A DNA stretch of 64,000 nt from Bradyrhizobium yuanmingense (GTDB taxonomy: Bacteria; Pseudomonadota; Alphaproteobacteria; Rhizobiales; Xanthobacteraceae): contig NZ_FMAE01000002.1 of assembly GCF_900094575.1 (NCBI RefSeq), positions 868,001-932,000 on the forward strand, in the 5' to 3' direction. Each line of letters starts with the position of its first letter. Position 1 is the stretch's first letter. Below are positions 35,548 through 44,533 of the stretch, piece after piece. Under the pieces are notes generated by a model, which worked only from the letters and a program-made list of their open reading frames with translations, searched no databases and was not told the origin of the DNA. The translations under genes were made by a program, and so were the position numbers.

Positions 35548-35832
35548 ATGTCGAAGAGAGCTGGAGCGCTGGGCGCAGGGCTGACGGTCATGGCGCTGGC
35601 GGGCGCGGCGACGGTGTCGCTGGGCACGAGCCCGGCGCAGGCCGTGGTCTATTGCAAGACCGTTGGCGTGCCCAAGGGCTGCGTGGTGCGGCCGACTGGC
35701 GCCGTGGTGGTGGGAGCGCCGGTCGCGCGGGCTGCCGTCGCGACCCCCGGTGTCGGCGCGCCCGGTGTCGGTGTGCGTGCCGGCACGCCGATGAATCGCG
35801 GCGGCCCGGTCAATCGCGTCGGCGTGCGCTGA
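35548..35832 (+). CDS. Small secreted Gly/Val/Pro-rich protein
   Basis: A 94-residue protein from the ATG at 35548 with AGGAGA upstream. Signal peptide 'MSKRAGALGAGLTVMALAGA' continues to about residue 32 ('SPAQA'). A short part with two cysteines ('VVYCKTVGVPKGCVVRP') precedes a low-complexity tail of GVGAPGVGVR-like units. Such proteins are frequent and poorly understood in Bradyrhizobium. No function can be assigned. Confidence 0.68.
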   Translation: MSKRAGALGAGLTVMALAGAATVSLGTSPAQAVVYCKTVGVPKGCVVRPTGAVVVGAPVARAAVATPGVGAPGVGVRAGTPMNRGGPVNRVGVR

Positions 35833-35967
35833 TATTTCCGCTTCATTGAATTGATGCATCGCTTCGGGCCAAGGGGCCTGCGGACGACCCCCCCGTCCTC
35901 CGCAGGCAATTTTACCCGGCCCGTCCCCTCTCTCCGTGCGCCCCACACGTTCGGGGAGGGGGCCCTT

Positions 35968-37902
35968 TCAGCCCGCGGCCATGTCGCTGTCGGGAAAACG
36001 TTGCGGCAATTTCAGCCGCACGCGCGTGCCGGAGGAATCAGACGTCAGGTCGAGCACCGCGCCGCAGCGCGCGGCGCGGCTTTTCATGTTGCGCAGGCCG
36101 CGCGCGGTCTGGCCGGCCCCCGCGGCCTCGCCATTGCCGGCCAGCGCAAAGCCGCCTCCGTCGTCAGTCACGCTGATCACGCCATACGGCCCCTGGCCCG
36201 CGTCGAACGTGTCGATGGTCACCGCGATGCGGCGGGCCTGCGCGTGCTTGACCGCATTGGTCACGGCTTCGTCGAGGATGCGCACGATCTGGACGACGTG
36301 CCATGGCCTGAGCTCGGGATGCAGCGGCAGGCCCTGCGGCGTCGCCACGCGCCAGTCGAGCGTGATGTCGTGCGGGCGCAATTGGGCCGTGGCGCGCTCG
36401 CGCCAGGAGCCGAGCGCCAGCATCAGGTCGCCGCCAATGTCGTCCATGGAATCGATCACGAGACGGAGATCCTTCAGCGCCGCGCGGGCGGCGTCCGTGA
36501 TGCTCGCGCCCGTGCTGCCGCGTTCGGACAGCGCGACGATGCTCACCAGCTGGCCGCCGAGGCCGTCGTGCAGGTCTCGCATCAGGCGCGTGCGCTCGTT
36601 GGCGAGCGCCGCCGCGCGGGCGCGCTCCTCCTCGCGGGCAAAGCTCGCCTTCAGCCGCTCCTCGGCCTCCCGCACCCGCGTCACCAACTGGCCGGCAAAG
36701 CTGTCGACCTGGTTCAAGGCGCGGGCGAAGCGCCAGGTCAGCCCGGCGCCGATCGCGACCAGCATCGCCGAATAGGACAGGCGCGAGACGAAGATGCGAT
36801 CGTTGCTCACGATGTCGAGCACCGTGAGCATGTCCTGGACCCAGCAGACCAGCACGATGGTCACCGCGCAGCCGATCGTGAAGCTCGCCGCGTCTTGCCG
36901 TCGCACCACCGCGGTTGCAGTGACGCAAGCCATCAGAAACAGGCAGAGCCCGACGGTGGGAATGCCGAGCACCAGGAACAGGATGCGCGGTAGCGGCGGG
37001 CCCCCGATCAGCCCGACCACGAACACGAGGACGCCGGGCACGAACAGCAGCGTGCCGTAGCGCGGCCAGCGCCAGCCGAAGAACAGCACGCCGAACACGA
37101 CGATCAGCGCGCTCTCAATCGGTGCGGAGGCCAGCAGCACCGCGGCCAGGTGCGATACCGTAGCCGGCGGCACCGGCGGCGGCGCGAATGCCTGCACCAC
37201 GCCGAGCACCATCGCCGTCGCCAGTACGCCATAGACCGGCTCGTGACGCCGCATCAGCCACATGATCGCGAGGATGACGGCCAGGATCGCCTGCCAGGCG
37301 GAAAACACCACCGGCAGGGTGACGAACAGCAGCGTGCGTGTCTCATAGGCCGGGCGCAAGGCGGCATCCGGCCCGACATAGACGGTGTCGAGGAAGCCCT
37401 TGAGCGGGCCCCATACGAACAGCCGCACCGTGATCTCGTTTCCGCCCTCGCGCAGCAGCGACGCGGGGATGGCGGCGATCTGCGGCGTGTTGCGGTCGGG
37501 CCGGTTGGCGTTGGTGTCGCGTCGGGAGTCGAGCACGACGACGCCGTTGACGGCGACCTCCACCGCGTTGCTGAAGCGCGGCAGGAACACCGACCAGCCC
37601 GAGGCCGCATCGCCGCTCCGGAACGTGAAGGTGCCGGCGTAGATCGGCGGGTCGGCCAGCGAATAGCGCGACGAGGTGAAATGGGGCAGCGTCACCGGGC
37701 GCGTCAGACCGTCCTCCCGCGCCGAGAAATCGTCCACCGCGTAGTCGTCGGGATCGCTCGGCTGCAGCAACCGAATCCCCAGGATCGTGACGATCACGAT
37801 CAGCGCCTGAAGCAGCAGATAGGGCACGAGGCGCGAGGCGATTAGCCGGCGCCGCGGGCGTGTCGGTGCCTTCGTAGGTGCTTTGGCCGCGATCTCGCTC
37901 AC
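35968..37902 (-). CDS. NarL-type sensor histidine kinase (HisKA_3)
   Basis: A 644-residue membrane kinase from a GTG at 37902 whose first bases overlap the regulator stop (GTGA, 37899-37902). An N-terminal anchor near 20-40 is followed by a periplasmic beta-sandwich (about 55-200, 'YAGTFTFRSGDAASGWSVFL'). A group of seven or eight membrane segments follows (7TM-DISM-like design), then a coiled coil. The DHp domain has H445 in 'MRDLHDGLGGQL' and the ATPase has 'ILDEAVTNAVKHA' and 'TDDGGGF'. It forms a two-component pair with the preceding regulator. Signal unknown; 7TM-DISM kinases often sense carbohydrates or glycans. Confidence 0.93.
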   Translation of the reverse strand: MSEIAAKAPTKAPTRPRRRLIASRLVPYLLLQALIVIVTILGIRLLQPSDPDDYAVDDFSAREDGLTRPVTLPHFTSSRYSLADPPIYAGTFTFRSGDAASGWSVFLPRFSNAVEVAVNGVVVLDSRRDTNANRPDRNTPQIAAIPASLLREGGNEITVRLFVWGPLKGFLDTVYVGPDAALRPAYETRTLLFVTLPVVFSAWQAILAVILAIMWLMRRHEPVYGVLATAMVLGVVQAFAPPPVPPATVSHLAAVLLASAPIESALIVVFGVLFFGWRWPRYGTLLFVPGVLVFVVGLIGGPPLPRILFLVLGIPTVGLCLFLMACVTATAVVRRQDAASFTIGCAVTIVLVCWVQDMLTVLDIVSNDRIFVSRLSYSAMLVAIGAGLTWRFARALNQVDSFAGQLVTRVREAEERLKASFAREEERARAAALANERTRLMRDLHDGLGGQLVSIVALSERGSTGASITDAARAALKDLRLVIDSMDDIGGDLMLALGSWRERATAQLRPHDITLDWRVATPQGLPLHPELRPWHVVQIVRILDEAVTNAVKHAQARRIAVTIDTFDAGQGPYGVISVTDDGGGFALAGNGEAAGAGQTARGLRNMKSRAARCGAVLDLTSDSSGTRVRLKLPQRFPDSDMAAG

Positions 37903-38588
37903 AGCTTGATCAGGCCCTGCTGCACCGCCTCGAACACCGCCTCGCTGCGCGTATGCACCTCGAGCTTGCGATAGATGTTCTTGATATGGCCGGGGACGGT
38001 CTGTTTGGACAGGCCGAGATGGCTCGCGATCTCGGCATAGCTGAAGCCTTTGGCGATGCCCCACAGAATATCGATCTCGCGCGGGGTGAGCCTTGCCGTA
38101 TTGAGCGCGGGGCCGGGCGGCGGCTCCGCCGAATTCTGCGCGGCACCTTGCGTCCTGCGCACGATGAAGCGGGCGATCGAGGCCGAGATCGGCGAATGTC
38201 CCGCGACCAGATCGCGCACCGTGGTGGCGATGTCGGTGGGGAAGGCGTCCTTGAGCAGGTAGCCGGTGGCGCCGACCGTGATCGCGGAGATCACGCTTTC
38301 CTCGTCGCCGAGCGCGGAAATCACCATGATTTCGGTGTCGGGGAAGCGCTGCCGCATCTCGCGGATCAGCTCGACGCCGTGGCCGTCGGGCAGTCGGAGG
38401 TCGGTCAGCAGCACGCGCGGCGCCCCGGCGGCGAGGGCCTGCCGCGCCTCCGCAAGCGTACCGGCGCTGCGGACCTCGTAACCGGCCTTGGCCAGCGCAT
38501 CCTGCAGCCGCCAGCAGGTCGGCGCATCGTCCTCGACGAGGAGGATGGTGATGGCTTCACCCGTCTCGCCTTGTTCGGTCATGATCAT
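37899..38588 (-). CDS. LuxR/NarL-family response regulator
   Basis: A 229-residue transcription regulator. The receiver has acidic residues in 'LLVEDDAP' and the phospho-acceptor D63 in 'VLLTDLRLPDGHG'. The LuxR helix-turn-helix near 165-225 reads 'LTPREIDILWGIAKGFSYAE', 'LGLSKQTVPGHIKNIYRKL'. The start may be the ATG at 38582 instead of 38588. Its stop overlaps the start of the partner kinase by four bases, so the two are translationally coupled. Confidence 0.94.
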   Translation of the reverse strand: MIMTEQGETGEAITILLVEDDAPTCWRLQDALAKAGYEVRSAGTLAEARQALAAGAPRVLLTDLRLPDGHGVELIREMRQRFPDTEIMVISALGDEESVISAITVGATGYLLKDAFPTDIATTVRDLVAGHSPISASIARFIVRRTQGAAQNSAEPPPGPALNTARLTPREIDILWGIAKGFSYAEIASHLGLSKQTVPGHIKNIYRKLEVHTRSEAVFEAVQQGLIKL

Positions 38589-38741
38589 GGTCCCGCGATC
38601 CGCGTGTCCCCCGCGGCGCGAGGCAAGTCTAACCGCAGCCCGAAGACGGTGACACCCATAATCATGGGGGCGGGAAAGTCACGGGACTGCCATGTGCCGA
38701 CCCAACGTTGCCGCGCGACGGAGTGCCGCCGCCAATCCAGC

Positions 38742-38969
38742 TTACGAAAGATCAACCCGCGGCGGCGGATATCGCCGCGCCAGGACCGATAGCGACAGCG
38801 GCCGTTCGTCTTCCGGTAGCTCCAAATAGGCCAGCACGAGCGGCCGCTTCCAATCGCCGACGCCGAAATCCATCGCCGTCCATTTCTGCGGCTCGGGCCC
38901 TTCGAGCCCCCGGACCCAGACGAAATAGCGGGGAAGGTCGTCCGTGTCCGTCGTGCGTCTCCTGGCCAT
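38742..38969 (-). CDS. Small hypothetical protein
   Basis: A 75-residue soluble protein starting MARRRTTDTDDLPRYFVWV; the frame is open to 38990. It is rich in Pro, Leu and Trp ('QKWTAMDFGVGDWKRPLVLA', 'YLELPEDERPLSLSVLARRY'), with a globular look. No signal peptide, cysteines or known motif. Alone between a two-component pair and a hydrolase, both on the same strand. Confidence 0.5.
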   Translation of the reverse strand: MARRRTTDTDDLPRYFVWVRGLEGPEPQKWTAMDFGVGDWKRPLVLAYLELPEDERPLSLSVLARRYPPPRVDLS

Positions 38970-39106
38970 CGAAGCGGTCCGCTGCGTCAAGATCGTTGCC
39001 GCACGATATAGGGAATATCTGGGGGAAGTCGAACGTCCCGGGACGATCGGGGAAGCTTGCCGCCCGCGCCGGTGCCGGTTGGCGACAAAAGCGCTGTCGT
39101 TGCCCG

Positions 39107-39973
39107 TTAAGGTTCGATCCGTTCGAGAAATGATCGCGTCAGCGCGACAACCTCATCGAGGTTGGTTTCGAGCAGCCAATGGCCGCCATCCAGGAAATGC
39201 AGTTCGGCATCCGGCAGGTCGCGGAGATAGGCCCGCCCTGACTCCTCAGGCATGTAATGGTCCTGCGGCCCCCACAGGATCAATGTTGGCGGCTTGTGCT
39301 GCTGAAGATATCGGCGGTGCTCGGGAAACCATTGGCGGTTCGCCTTGAGGCCAAACAGAACGTCTGCGGCGGCGTCTTTCCGCCGCTCGGTCATCAGCGA
39401 CCAGTGCAATCGCCAAAGGTCCGGCGCGATGAGCCCAGCCAGATCCGCACGCACGTCATTCAGGAACTCGTCGCGGAAATTCTCTTCAGTGATAGCTTCC
39501 CTCATCGCCGCACGCATCTCCTGATCGGGCAGTGACCAGAACTTCTCGATGTCGGCGTATGCCGGGCCAAGCGCATCTTCGTAAGGTATGTCGCCGTTTT
39601 GAATGATCTGGGCCACCACCCTTTCAGGCCGCATGATCGCCAGCCTGGCTCCGATCGGTGAGCCGAAATCATGAAGGTAGATCACGAAGCGTTCGATCTT
39701 CAGCTGCTTCACGAACTGGTCGAGCCACGCGGCATAGCCGTCGAAGCTGTAATCGAAGTCATCAGGTGTCCCGCTATAGCCGAACCCGGGATAGTCGGGA
39801 GCAATCAGCCGCCATTTATCGGCCAGTCGCGGCATCAGATTGCGGAATTCGTAGGATGAACAGGGATAGCCGTGCGGTAGCAGAACGACGGGCGCGCGTT
39901 CAGGACCGGCTTCTCGGTAGAAGGTATCCACGGATCCGATCCGGACCCTGCAATGTCTGACGCGTGTGTCCAT
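39107..39973 (-). CDS. Alpha/beta hydrolase, epoxide hydrolase/haloalkane dehalogenase-like
   Basis: A 288-residue cytoplasmic hydrolase from the ATG at 39973 with AAGGAAG upstream. The oxyanion motif 'LLPHGYPCSSYEF', cap entrance 'APDYPGFGYSG' and nucleophile elbow 'YLHDFGSPIG' place Asp as nucleophile. 'LWGPQDHYMPEE' and 'DGGHWLLETN' give the charge-relay acid and His. It lacks the Tat signal of the hydrolase at 10165. It is divergent from the VOC protein at 40116. Substrate unknown. Confidence 0.9.
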   Translation of the reverse strand: MDTRVRHCRVRIGSVDTFYREAGPERAPVVLLPHGYPCSSYEFRNLMPRLADKWRLIAPDYPGFGYSGTPDDFDYSFDGYAAWLDQFVKQLKIERFVIYLHDFGSPIGARLAIMRPERVVAQIIQNGDIPYEDALGPAYADIEKFWSLPDQEMRAAMREAITEENFRDEFLNDVRADLAGLIAPDLWRLHWSLMTERRKDAAADVLFGLKANRQWFPEHRRYLQQHKPPTLILWGPQDHYMPEESGRAYLRDLPDAELHFLDGGHWLLETNLDEVVALTRSFLERIEP

Positions 39974-40115
39974 GTCTTGCTTCCTTTGTAGATAAAGCAA
40001 CTTCGGGGGCGGGGTTCCCGGCATCTGCTTCGTGGTGGGTAGAACCGCAGGCGGCTCTGCGGAACAACGACCGGAAGCTCACCGTTACGAAGCAACACCG
40101 GAACGGGAGGTCGTT

Positions 40116-40493
40116 GTGATCCATCATGTCTCCGTCGGTACGAATGATGTTCAGCGTGCGAAGCGCTTCTACGATGCGGTCTTGCCGGTCGTCGGGATCA
40201 CGCCGATGGCCGAGGACGAGGGTGGACTGGGCTACGGAAGCGGGACGTTTCACTTCAGCGTTCAAGTTCCGATCGATGGAAAACCCGCGACCGTGGGTAA
40301 CGGCAGTCATATCGCCTTTGCCGTCGAGAACCGCGCGATGGTCGATCGCTTCTACGCAGCAGCATTAGAGCATGGTGGCAGCGACGCTGGCGCTCCCGGG
40401 CTGCGGCCGAGTTACGACCTCAACTATTATGGGGCGTTTGTCCGCGATCCAGACGGTCACAAGATCGAGGCCGTGACCTACTCGGCACAATAG
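40116..40493 (+). CDS. VOC-superfamily (glyoxalase-like) protein
   Basis: A 125-residue protein from a GTG at 40116, with GGAGG five bases upstream. It has the paired beta-alpha-beta modules of the vicinal oxygen chelate fold. 'IHHVSVGTNDVQRAKRFYDA' opens the first module and 'YYGAFVRDPDGHKIEAVTY' closes the second; His and Glu there can serve as metal ligands. Members are glyoxalases, dioxygenases or resistance proteins; no specific role is evident. It precedes an arginase-like gene by 19 bases, so the two are probably co-transcribed. Confidence 0.87.
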   Translation: MIHHVSVGTNDVQRAKRFYDAVLPVVGITPMAEDEGGLGYGSGTFHFSVQVPIDGKPATVGNGSHIAFAVENRAMVDRFYAAALEHGGSDAGAPGLRPSYDLNYYGAFVRDPDGHKIEAVTYSAQ

Positions 40494-40512
40494 TCGCGAG
40501 CGGGAAGGCGCC

Positions 40513-41397
40513 ATGCCGACCATGCCCTATGCAATTATCGAAGCGCCTTCGACGCTCGGCCTTGCGACCGACGGCGTGGAGCGCTTGCCCGAACAGCTGC
40601 TGAAGCTTCGACTTGCGGAGCGCATCGGCGCACGCCGCGCCGGGCGGCTGGTGGTGCCTTCGAAAGATCCGGTGCCGGATCCCGAGACCGGCATCTTGAA
40701 CGCCGGCGCAATAGCGGCGTGGTCGCCCCAGCTCGCCGACGCGGTGGAAGCGGTGCTTGTCGCGGGCGAGTTTCCGCTGGTGCTGGGCGGCGATTGCACG
40801 ATCTTGCTGGGCTCGATGCTCGCGCTTCGACGGCGCGGCCGCTACGGCCTGTTGTTCATCGACGGCCACGCCGATTTTTTCCAGCCCGAGGCGGAGCCCA
40901 ATGGTGAGGGCGCCTCGATGGACCTTGCCTTCGTTTCCGGCTACGGCCCGTCCCTCCTGGCCGACATCGAAGGTCACGGTCCTCTGGTCCGCCCTGAAGA
41001 CATTGTGGCGTTTGGATATCGCGATCACCAGGATCAGGCGGAATATGGAAGCCAGCCGCTTCCCGAAGAGCTCAAGGTGCTTGATCTTCCGGCTGTGCGG
41101 GCGCGGGGCATCGAGGCCGCTGCACGCGAAGCCGTCGATTACCTGATGCGAGCCGAGCTGGACGGCTTCTTCATCCATCTCGACGCCGATTGTCTCGACG
41201 ATGCCATCATGCCGGCTGTCGATTTTCGCGTGCCGGGTGGGTTGTCGTGGGACGAGCTATCGACCGTGCTCCGGGTTGGCTTGGCGAGTGGCAAGGCGGT
41301 CGGCCTGGAGATCACCATTTACAATCCGGGCCTGGATGAAGACGGCAGCGCCGGGCGTGGCCTGGCCGATGTGCTCGCAGCAACGCTCGGGTCGTAG
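40513..41397 (+). CDS. Arginase/agmatinase-family hydrolase, variant metal site
   Basis: A 294-residue ureohydrolase-fold protein. The three metal-binding blocks are recognisable: 'VLGGDCTILLG', 'LLFIDGHADFFQP' and 'HLDADCLDDAIMPAVDF'. The first block has Cys where arginases have the metal-binding His (GGDH), and the second reads DGHAD rather than DAHAD. These changes fit the looser arginase-like family rather than a standard arginase or agmatinase, so the substrate is open. It lies 19 bases after the VOC gene. Confidence 0.87.
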   Translation: MPTMPYAIIEAPSTLGLATDGVERLPEQLLKLRLAERIGARRAGRLVVPSKDPVPDPETGILNAGAIAAWSPQLADAVEAVLVAGEFPLVLGGDCTILLGSMLALRRRGRYGLLFIDGHADFFQPEAEPNGEGASMDLAFVSGYGPSLLADIEGHGPLVRPEDIVAFGYRDHQDQAEYGSQPLPEELKVLDLPAVRARGIEAAAREAVDYLMRAELDGFFIHLDADCLDDAIMPAVDFRVPGGLSWDELSTVLRVGLASGKAVGLEITIYNPGLDEDGSAGRGLADVLAATLGS

Positions 41398-41491
41398 CTC
41401 GAGTTTGCTGAACCAGTTCGACTTCGCCAAGAGGCTTCGCCGGACACGCTTCGCCCTTCTAGCCCCCACGCGAAGCCCAAAGGGCGAAGCG

Positions 41492-41576
41492 TGGTGCCCC
41501 TGGCCGGAATCGAACCAGCACTCCTTGCGGAACTCGATTTTGAGTCGAGCGCGTCTACCAGTTCCGCCACAGGGGC
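41492..41576 (-). tRNA. tRNA-Leu (CAA)
   Basis: An 85-base class II tRNA including an encoded CCA (41492-41494). The acceptor stem GCCCCTG (5' end at 41576) pairs with CAGGGGC (41496-41502). The anticodon arm CTCGA-CTCAAAA-TCGAG gives anticodon CAA, reading UUG leucine codons. The T arm reads GGTTCGATTCC and an extended variable arm is present, as for leucine tRNAs. Confidence 0.96.
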
Positions 41577-41731
41577 CCTCGGTCGGCCCCATAGGCGGCG
41601 TCGCGAAGCCGGCGGACTATAGCCATGGACGGGACGGGGTCAACCCGCGCCAAAGTGATCCCGGCCGTTCTCGACAGCCGCATGGGCCGGGGCTAGAGGC
41701 TTAGGGCGCGCGAGATACGAAAGAGGCTGCC

Positions 41732-42271
41732 GTGACCACCCAGAGTGCCGCCATACCTGCGTTCAAGCCGGGCGCCACGAGCCCCGCGCTGACCGCCGCG
41801 GTCCTGGTCACGCTGATCGGCGCAGCCACGATTGCGGGCGCCTGGTTCTTCCAGCTCGTCCTGGAGATCCTGCCCTGCCCATTGTGCCTGGAGCAGCGCT
41901 ACGCCTATTACCTTGCGATACCGCTCGGTGTGCTGACGGCGCTGGCGGCGCGAAGCGGCGCGCCGCGGCCGCTGCTGCTGGCTGGGCTGGCGATCCTCAC
42001 CCTGGCCACGCTCGCCAATGCCGGCCTCGGCGCCTACCATTCCGGGGTCGAATGGGGGTTCTGGAAGGGGCCGACCGATTGCTCCGGTCCGGTCGTCAAC
42101 CTCGGCAGCGCCGCCGATCTCTTGTCGAAGCTCGACACCGTGAAGGTGGTGCGCTGCGACGAGGTGCAATGGCGCTTCCTCGGCCTGTCGCTCGCCGGCT
42201 ACAACGTGCTGATCTCCCTCGTGATGGCCGCCATCGCCGCGTGGGGATTCGTGCGGACCGCGAAGCGCTAA
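41732..42271 (+). CDS. DsbB-family disulfide bond formation protein
   Basis: A 179-residue four-helix membrane protein that reoxidises DsbA with quinone. The first redox pair is C49-C52 in 'LPCPLCLEQRYAYY', the second C117 and C142 ('PTDCSGPVV', 'VVRCDEVQW'), so both loops are complete. The GTG at 41732 is the start, with AAGAGG upstream. Hydrophobic segments lie near 20-42, 58-72, 80-100 and 152-172. The DsbA-like gene at 46177 is 4 kb away and could be a partner. Confidence 0.9.
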   Translation: MTTQSAAIPAFKPGATSPALTAAVLVTLIGAATIAGAWFFQLVLEILPCPLCLEQRYAYYLAIPLGVLTALAARSGAPRPLLLAGLAILTLATLANAGLGAYHSGVEWGFWKGPTDCSGPVVNLGSAADLLSKLDTVKVVRCDEVQWRFLGLSLAGYNVLISLVMAAIAAWGFVRTAKR

Positions 42272-42274
42272 AGC

Positions 42275-43360
42275 TCAATCATCCACGTCGTCCTGCGTGC
42301 GCCCGAACAGGTGCACGATGCCCGGCGTTGCGATCGTCACGAAGACGAAACGCGACAGGTGGTGGGCGCCGACGAAGATCGGGTCGATGTGCAGCGTCAA
42401 GGCCAGCGCCAGCATCGCGTCCATCGCGCCCGGCGCGAAGGCGACGACGACGTCGGAGAATTTCACCGGGGTGGTCAGCGCCACGATGCCAACGAAGATG
42501 GCGGAGACGGCGATGGCCACGGCAAACGAGCCCAGCGCAGCGCGGAGGTGGCCGGCGAGCGTCTTGATCCGCATCCGCGCGAAACGGCTGCCGATCAGTG
42601 CGCCGATCCCGATCAGCGCAACGCCACGCACCCAGTCCGGCAGGCCGCCCTCGACCCATCCGGCACCATGCAGCACGCTCGAGGCGATCATCGCGCCGAA
42701 CATCCAGCTCGCGGGAAACCTGATCAGCCGCAACACGAGCGCTGCGGCCAGCGACGCGGCGGCTAGCTCGAGCAGGTCGAGCGGCGAGGCGATGGTCGTC
42801 GTCAACGACGGTGCAGCGGAGGGCGTGACGCCTGCAATCGCCAGCACCATCGGCAGCGCGGCGGTCAGGATCATGACGCGCATGGTCTGCACCACCGCAA
42901 TGCCCGGCAGGTCGGCGCCGCGCTCGACCGCCAGGATCGTGATCTGCGACAGCGCGCCGGGACTGCCGGCCAGGAAAGCGGAGGTGCGGTCCCAGCCATG
43001 CATGCGCTGGAGGTAATAGCTCGACCCGAACGTGGAGCAGAACGTGGCGAGCGCAAGCAGGCCGATGGTGACGGGGTAGGCGCTGACCTGCTGAAGCAAA
43101 TGGCGCGAGACGACCGAGCCCAGCGAGATGCCGAGCAGCACCAGCACGGTCTGGGTCAAAATCGGCGGCAAGGTCAGCTGGCGGCCGGCGATCGCGGCGA
43201 TCCCGACCGCGATCATCGAGCCGGAGATCAGCCCGCCGGGAAGGCCGGCGAGCAGAAACACAAGGCCGCCGGCGGTGCCGATGACGAGCGTCTCCACCGT
43301 GCTCAGGATCGTGGCACGGCTCGGCCATTCGAACGACAGGGAGGCGGTGATGTGCTTCAC
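42275..43360 (-). CDS. AbrB-family membrane transporter (ammonia monooxygenase-like name in databases)
   Basis: A 361-residue membrane protein with about ten hydrophobic segments arranged as two copies of an AbrB-type repeat. 'GGLVFLLAGLPGGLISGSMI' and 'FPASWMFGAMIASSVLHGAG' are the duplicated elements. 'FAPGAMDAMLALALTLHIDPIFVGAHHLSRF' (shown in parts) contains the typical PGG/PGAM motif and conserved His residues. These proteins are often misnamed as ammonia monooxygenase. The likely role is small-molecule transport. It converges with the DsbB gene, four bases apart. Confidence 0.85.
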   Translation of the reverse strand: MKHITASLSFEWPSRATILSTVETLVIGTAGGLVFLLAGLPGGLISGSMIAVGIAAIAGRQLTLPPILTQTVLVLLGISLGSVVSRHLLQQVSAYPVTIGLLALATFCSTFGSSYYLQRMHGWDRTSAFLAGSPGALSQITILAVERGADLPGIAVVQTMRVMILTAALPMVLAIAGVTPSAAPSLTTTIASPLDLLELAAASLAAALVLRLIRFPASWMFGAMIASSVLHGAGWVEGGLPDWVRGVALIGIGALIGSRFARMRIKTLAGHLRAALGSFAVAIAVSAIFVGIVALTTPVKFSDVVVAFAPGAMDAMLALALTLHIDPIFVGAHHLSRFVFVTIATPGIVHLFGRTQDDVDD

Positions 43361-43460
43361 GCCACCTTATCGCAAATCAGCGCGAGGCGCACAATTGCAG
43401 GCTCATCATGCCGCAATGCGCGAGGCCTTCCGCGGAGGCTCGGAAGGAATCGTGACGGGC

Positions 43461-43742
43461 TTATTTCTTGTCGGCTGCGGGAGCGGCGACTGCGCTGCCG
43501 GCCTTCGCCTCCTTTTTGCATTCGCGACGGAATTTCTTGCGCTCCTTCCCCTTCAATCCCTTGGCGTCCGCCTGCCTGGAGCATTCCAGCGATTCCGCCG
43601 ATCGCTCCTTCGTTGCCTTCTTGTCGTCGACGGTGGCGGCAGTGTCGGTCTTGGCGGCCGGCGCGGCGGTCTGCGCGAAAGCGGTGCCGGTGACGAGCAG
43701 GGAGGCGAGAGCAACGGCGGCGAGGCGGGACGTGAAGGTCAT
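43461..43742 (-). CDS. PsiF-family secreted protein
   Basis: A 93-residue protein from the ATG at 43742; a GTG at 43751 is an alternative. Signal peptide 'MTFTSRLAAVALASLLVTG' continues to 'TAFA'. The mature part has one PsiF-type repeat 'ECSRQADAKGLKGKERKKF' with the usual Cys pair (the second in 'RRECKKEA'). PsiF was named as phosphate-starvation inducible in E. coli; its function is not known. It is divergent from the secreted protein at 43943. Confidence 0.82.
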   Translation of the reverse strand: MTFTSRLAAVALASLLVTGTAFAQTAAPAAKTDTAATVDDKKATKERSAESLECSRQADAKGLKGKERKKFRRECKKEAKAGSAVAAPAADKK

Positions 43743-43942
43743 GTGGTGCACTCTGCTTGCGAGAATTGCGAAGGGCTGGAACGTTGGCTCGCGTTGCTGA
43801 ACGCGACATGAATGAGTTGAGCGGCAGGATCACTATATTTTGCCGGCGCAACCCATCGCATCCTTGTCGCAAGCGGCCGGCACGCTAGGATAGCAATCCT
43901 CAATTCACTTCCGTCGGGGAAGATCAAGCAGGAGACCCAGGG

Positions 43943-44425
43943 ATGACCATTCAGACGAAATTGTTGTATGCGATCGCAGCGTCCGGTGTCGCGGCATTGC
44001 TGACGAGCGCGCCGGCACAGGCACTGACAGCGCAGGAGTGCAGCGCGAAGTACCAGGCCGCCAAGAAGGACGGCTCGCTCGGCACCATGAAGTGGAATGA
44101 CTTCCGCAAGGCCCAATGCGGTGCCGATGCGACGCCCGCCGCTGCGCCGACAGCGGCTGCGCCCACAGCTCCCGCGGAGCCGAAGCAGGCCAAGAAGGAA
44201 GAGGCACCCGCCGCCGCGCCGGCCCTGCCGGCCGGTCCTGCGGTCTACCCAAACGCGGTCGATCCGAAATATGCCAAGGAGACGCCCGGCAAGGCGCGCC
44301 TGCACACCTGCGTCGACCAGTACAATGCCAACAAGTCCACCAACGGCAACGGCGGCTTGAAATGGATTCAGAAAGGCGGCGGCTATTACAGCGAATGCAC
44401 CAAGAAGCTGAAGGGCGCCGCCTGA
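43943..44425 (+). CDS. Secreted hypothetical protein with Ala/Pro-rich linker
   Basis: A 160-residue protein. Signal peptide 'MTIQTKLLYAIAASGVAALL' to about residue 27. Two short Cys-containing modules ('QECSAKYQAAKKDGSLGTMK...FRKAQC' and 'HTCVDQYNANKSTNGNGGLK...SECTKKLKG') are joined by a linker of Ala/Pro and Lys (about 60-103). The two modules resemble each other (C, then K/N-rich, then W and C), so an internal duplication is likely. A strong hairpin follows. It shares a divergent 200-base region with the PsiF gene. Confidence 0.72.
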   Translation: MTIQTKLLYAIAASGVAALLTSAPAQALTAQECSAKYQAAKKDGSLGTMKWNDFRKAQCGADATPAAAPTAAAPTAPAEPKQAKKEEAPAAAPALPAGPAVYPNAVDPKYAKETPGKARLHTCVDQYNANKSTNGNGGLKWIQKGGGYYSECTKKLKGAA

Positions 44426-44438
44426 GCTTCGCAGCGAA

Positions 44439-44459
44439 GGCCGGAGCAAGGCTCCGGCC
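44439..44459. terminator. Terminator hairpin between convergent genes
   Basis: GGCCGGAGC (44439-44447) and GCTCCGGCC (44451-44459) form a perfect 9-base stem with loop AAG, 14 bases after the stop of the secreted protein. No long U tract follows, so it may rely on Rho or act only as a stabiliser. Confidence 0.65.
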
Positions 44460-44533
44460 GATTCGCCTGAATTCTCGCGCATGATCTTGGCAGAACACCT
44501 GCGCTCACCCGGCCCTTGGGGTCCGGATCATGC

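Noticed and set aside
42275..43360. Naming the AbrB-type permease as an ammonia monooxygenase
   Set aside because: The database name is historical; the protein has duplicated AbrB transporter repeats and no copper oxygenase features.
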